Positions 63,946 through 64,000 of a stretch of 64,000 nt of DNA are shown piece by piece. Below the pieces are notes generated by a model. That model was not told the origin of the DNA. It was given only the letters and a program-made list of their open reading frames with translations, and made no database searches. Origin of the DNA: Trichothermofontia sichuanensis B231 (GTDB lineage: Bacteria; Cyanobacteriota; Cyanobacteriia; B231); contig NZ_CP110848.1 in the NCBI RefSeq assembly GCF_026240635.1, positions 2,721,741 through 2,785,740 on the forward strand, given 5' to 3'. The position numbers and the translations under genes are program-made. Position 1 is the stretch's first letter; every line of letters starts with the position of its first letter.

Positions 63946-64000
63946 GGAGAAACCTCTGGTGACGATTGAGGTTATCGCCAAAGGGGACCCCGTTATCCCG

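Overview
The window is chromosomal DNA of a cyanobacterium. It carries petG (cytochrome b6f), apcF (phycobilisome core), ndhS (photosynthetic NDH-1), a CytM-type cytochrome c, a fused NADPH-thioredoxin reductase/thioredoxin (NTRC), an RcaC-like regulator, a group 3 SigF-type sigma factor and a textbook NtcA promoter at glnA. The octamer GCGATCGC (HIP1) is frequent. nifV (homocitrate synthase) suggests a nitrogen fixer whose nif cluster lies outside the window. I cannot name the genus.

Layout. 1-5.2 kb: partial response regulator, cytM-like gene, petG, an unknown regulator-like gene, NTRC, a secreted PPC-domain protein. 5.4-10.8 kb (minus): nifV, cysK, sir, trmD; sir and cysK form the sulfite-to-cysteine route. 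10.8-12.5 kb: repeats and a broken Uma2 gene. 12.5-18.1 kb: ald, an AT-rich glycosyltransferase-methyltransferase fusion, another methyltransferase, an IS5-type remnant. 18.1-23.6 kb: an unusual RCK-channel-RCK potassium protein, ispH, a CHASE2-GGDEF cyclase. 23.9-29.7 kb: ndhS, glnA, apcF, an RppA-like regulator, an MFS carrier. 29.8-39.5 kb: a Uma2 protein; a three-gene minus-strand run (ferrochelatase-like protein with a His-rich tail, glycosyltransferase, frame-broken DUF3465 lipoprotein); a phytase-like lipoprotein; tRNA-Ser; a cell-wall protein whose amidase domain has lost key residues. 39.7-50.6 kb: ktrB-ktrA potassium uptake, moxR, ribF, an MBL hydrolase, surE, a GPH sugar carrier, a phosphoribosyltransferase, sigF and a lipoprotein. 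50.6-64 kb: RcaC-like regulator, aat, an AT-rich methyltransferase-like gene, a GT2-GT4 fusion, a site-2 protease split by a frameshift, trpD and recQ.

The most distinctive non-coding content is a set of small mobile repeats. Family A is about 107 bp with termini TATAGTCA/TGACTATA; five full copies are present. Family B (up to about 190 bp) and family C (90-310 bp) have their own terminal inverted repeats. All three tend to share a GC-rich hairpin core. At 61157-61263 an A copy sits inside a B copy, and comparison with uninterrupted B copies shows a duplicated TA, as expected for IS630/Tc1/mariner-type MITEs. A second A copy sits inside a C copy at 34704-34811. Short exact tandem duplications of 13-16 bp occur at several places, two of them over stop codons.

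All functional calls come from reading the translated sequences and known family motifs; no database search was run. Start codons are proposals where the evidence says so.
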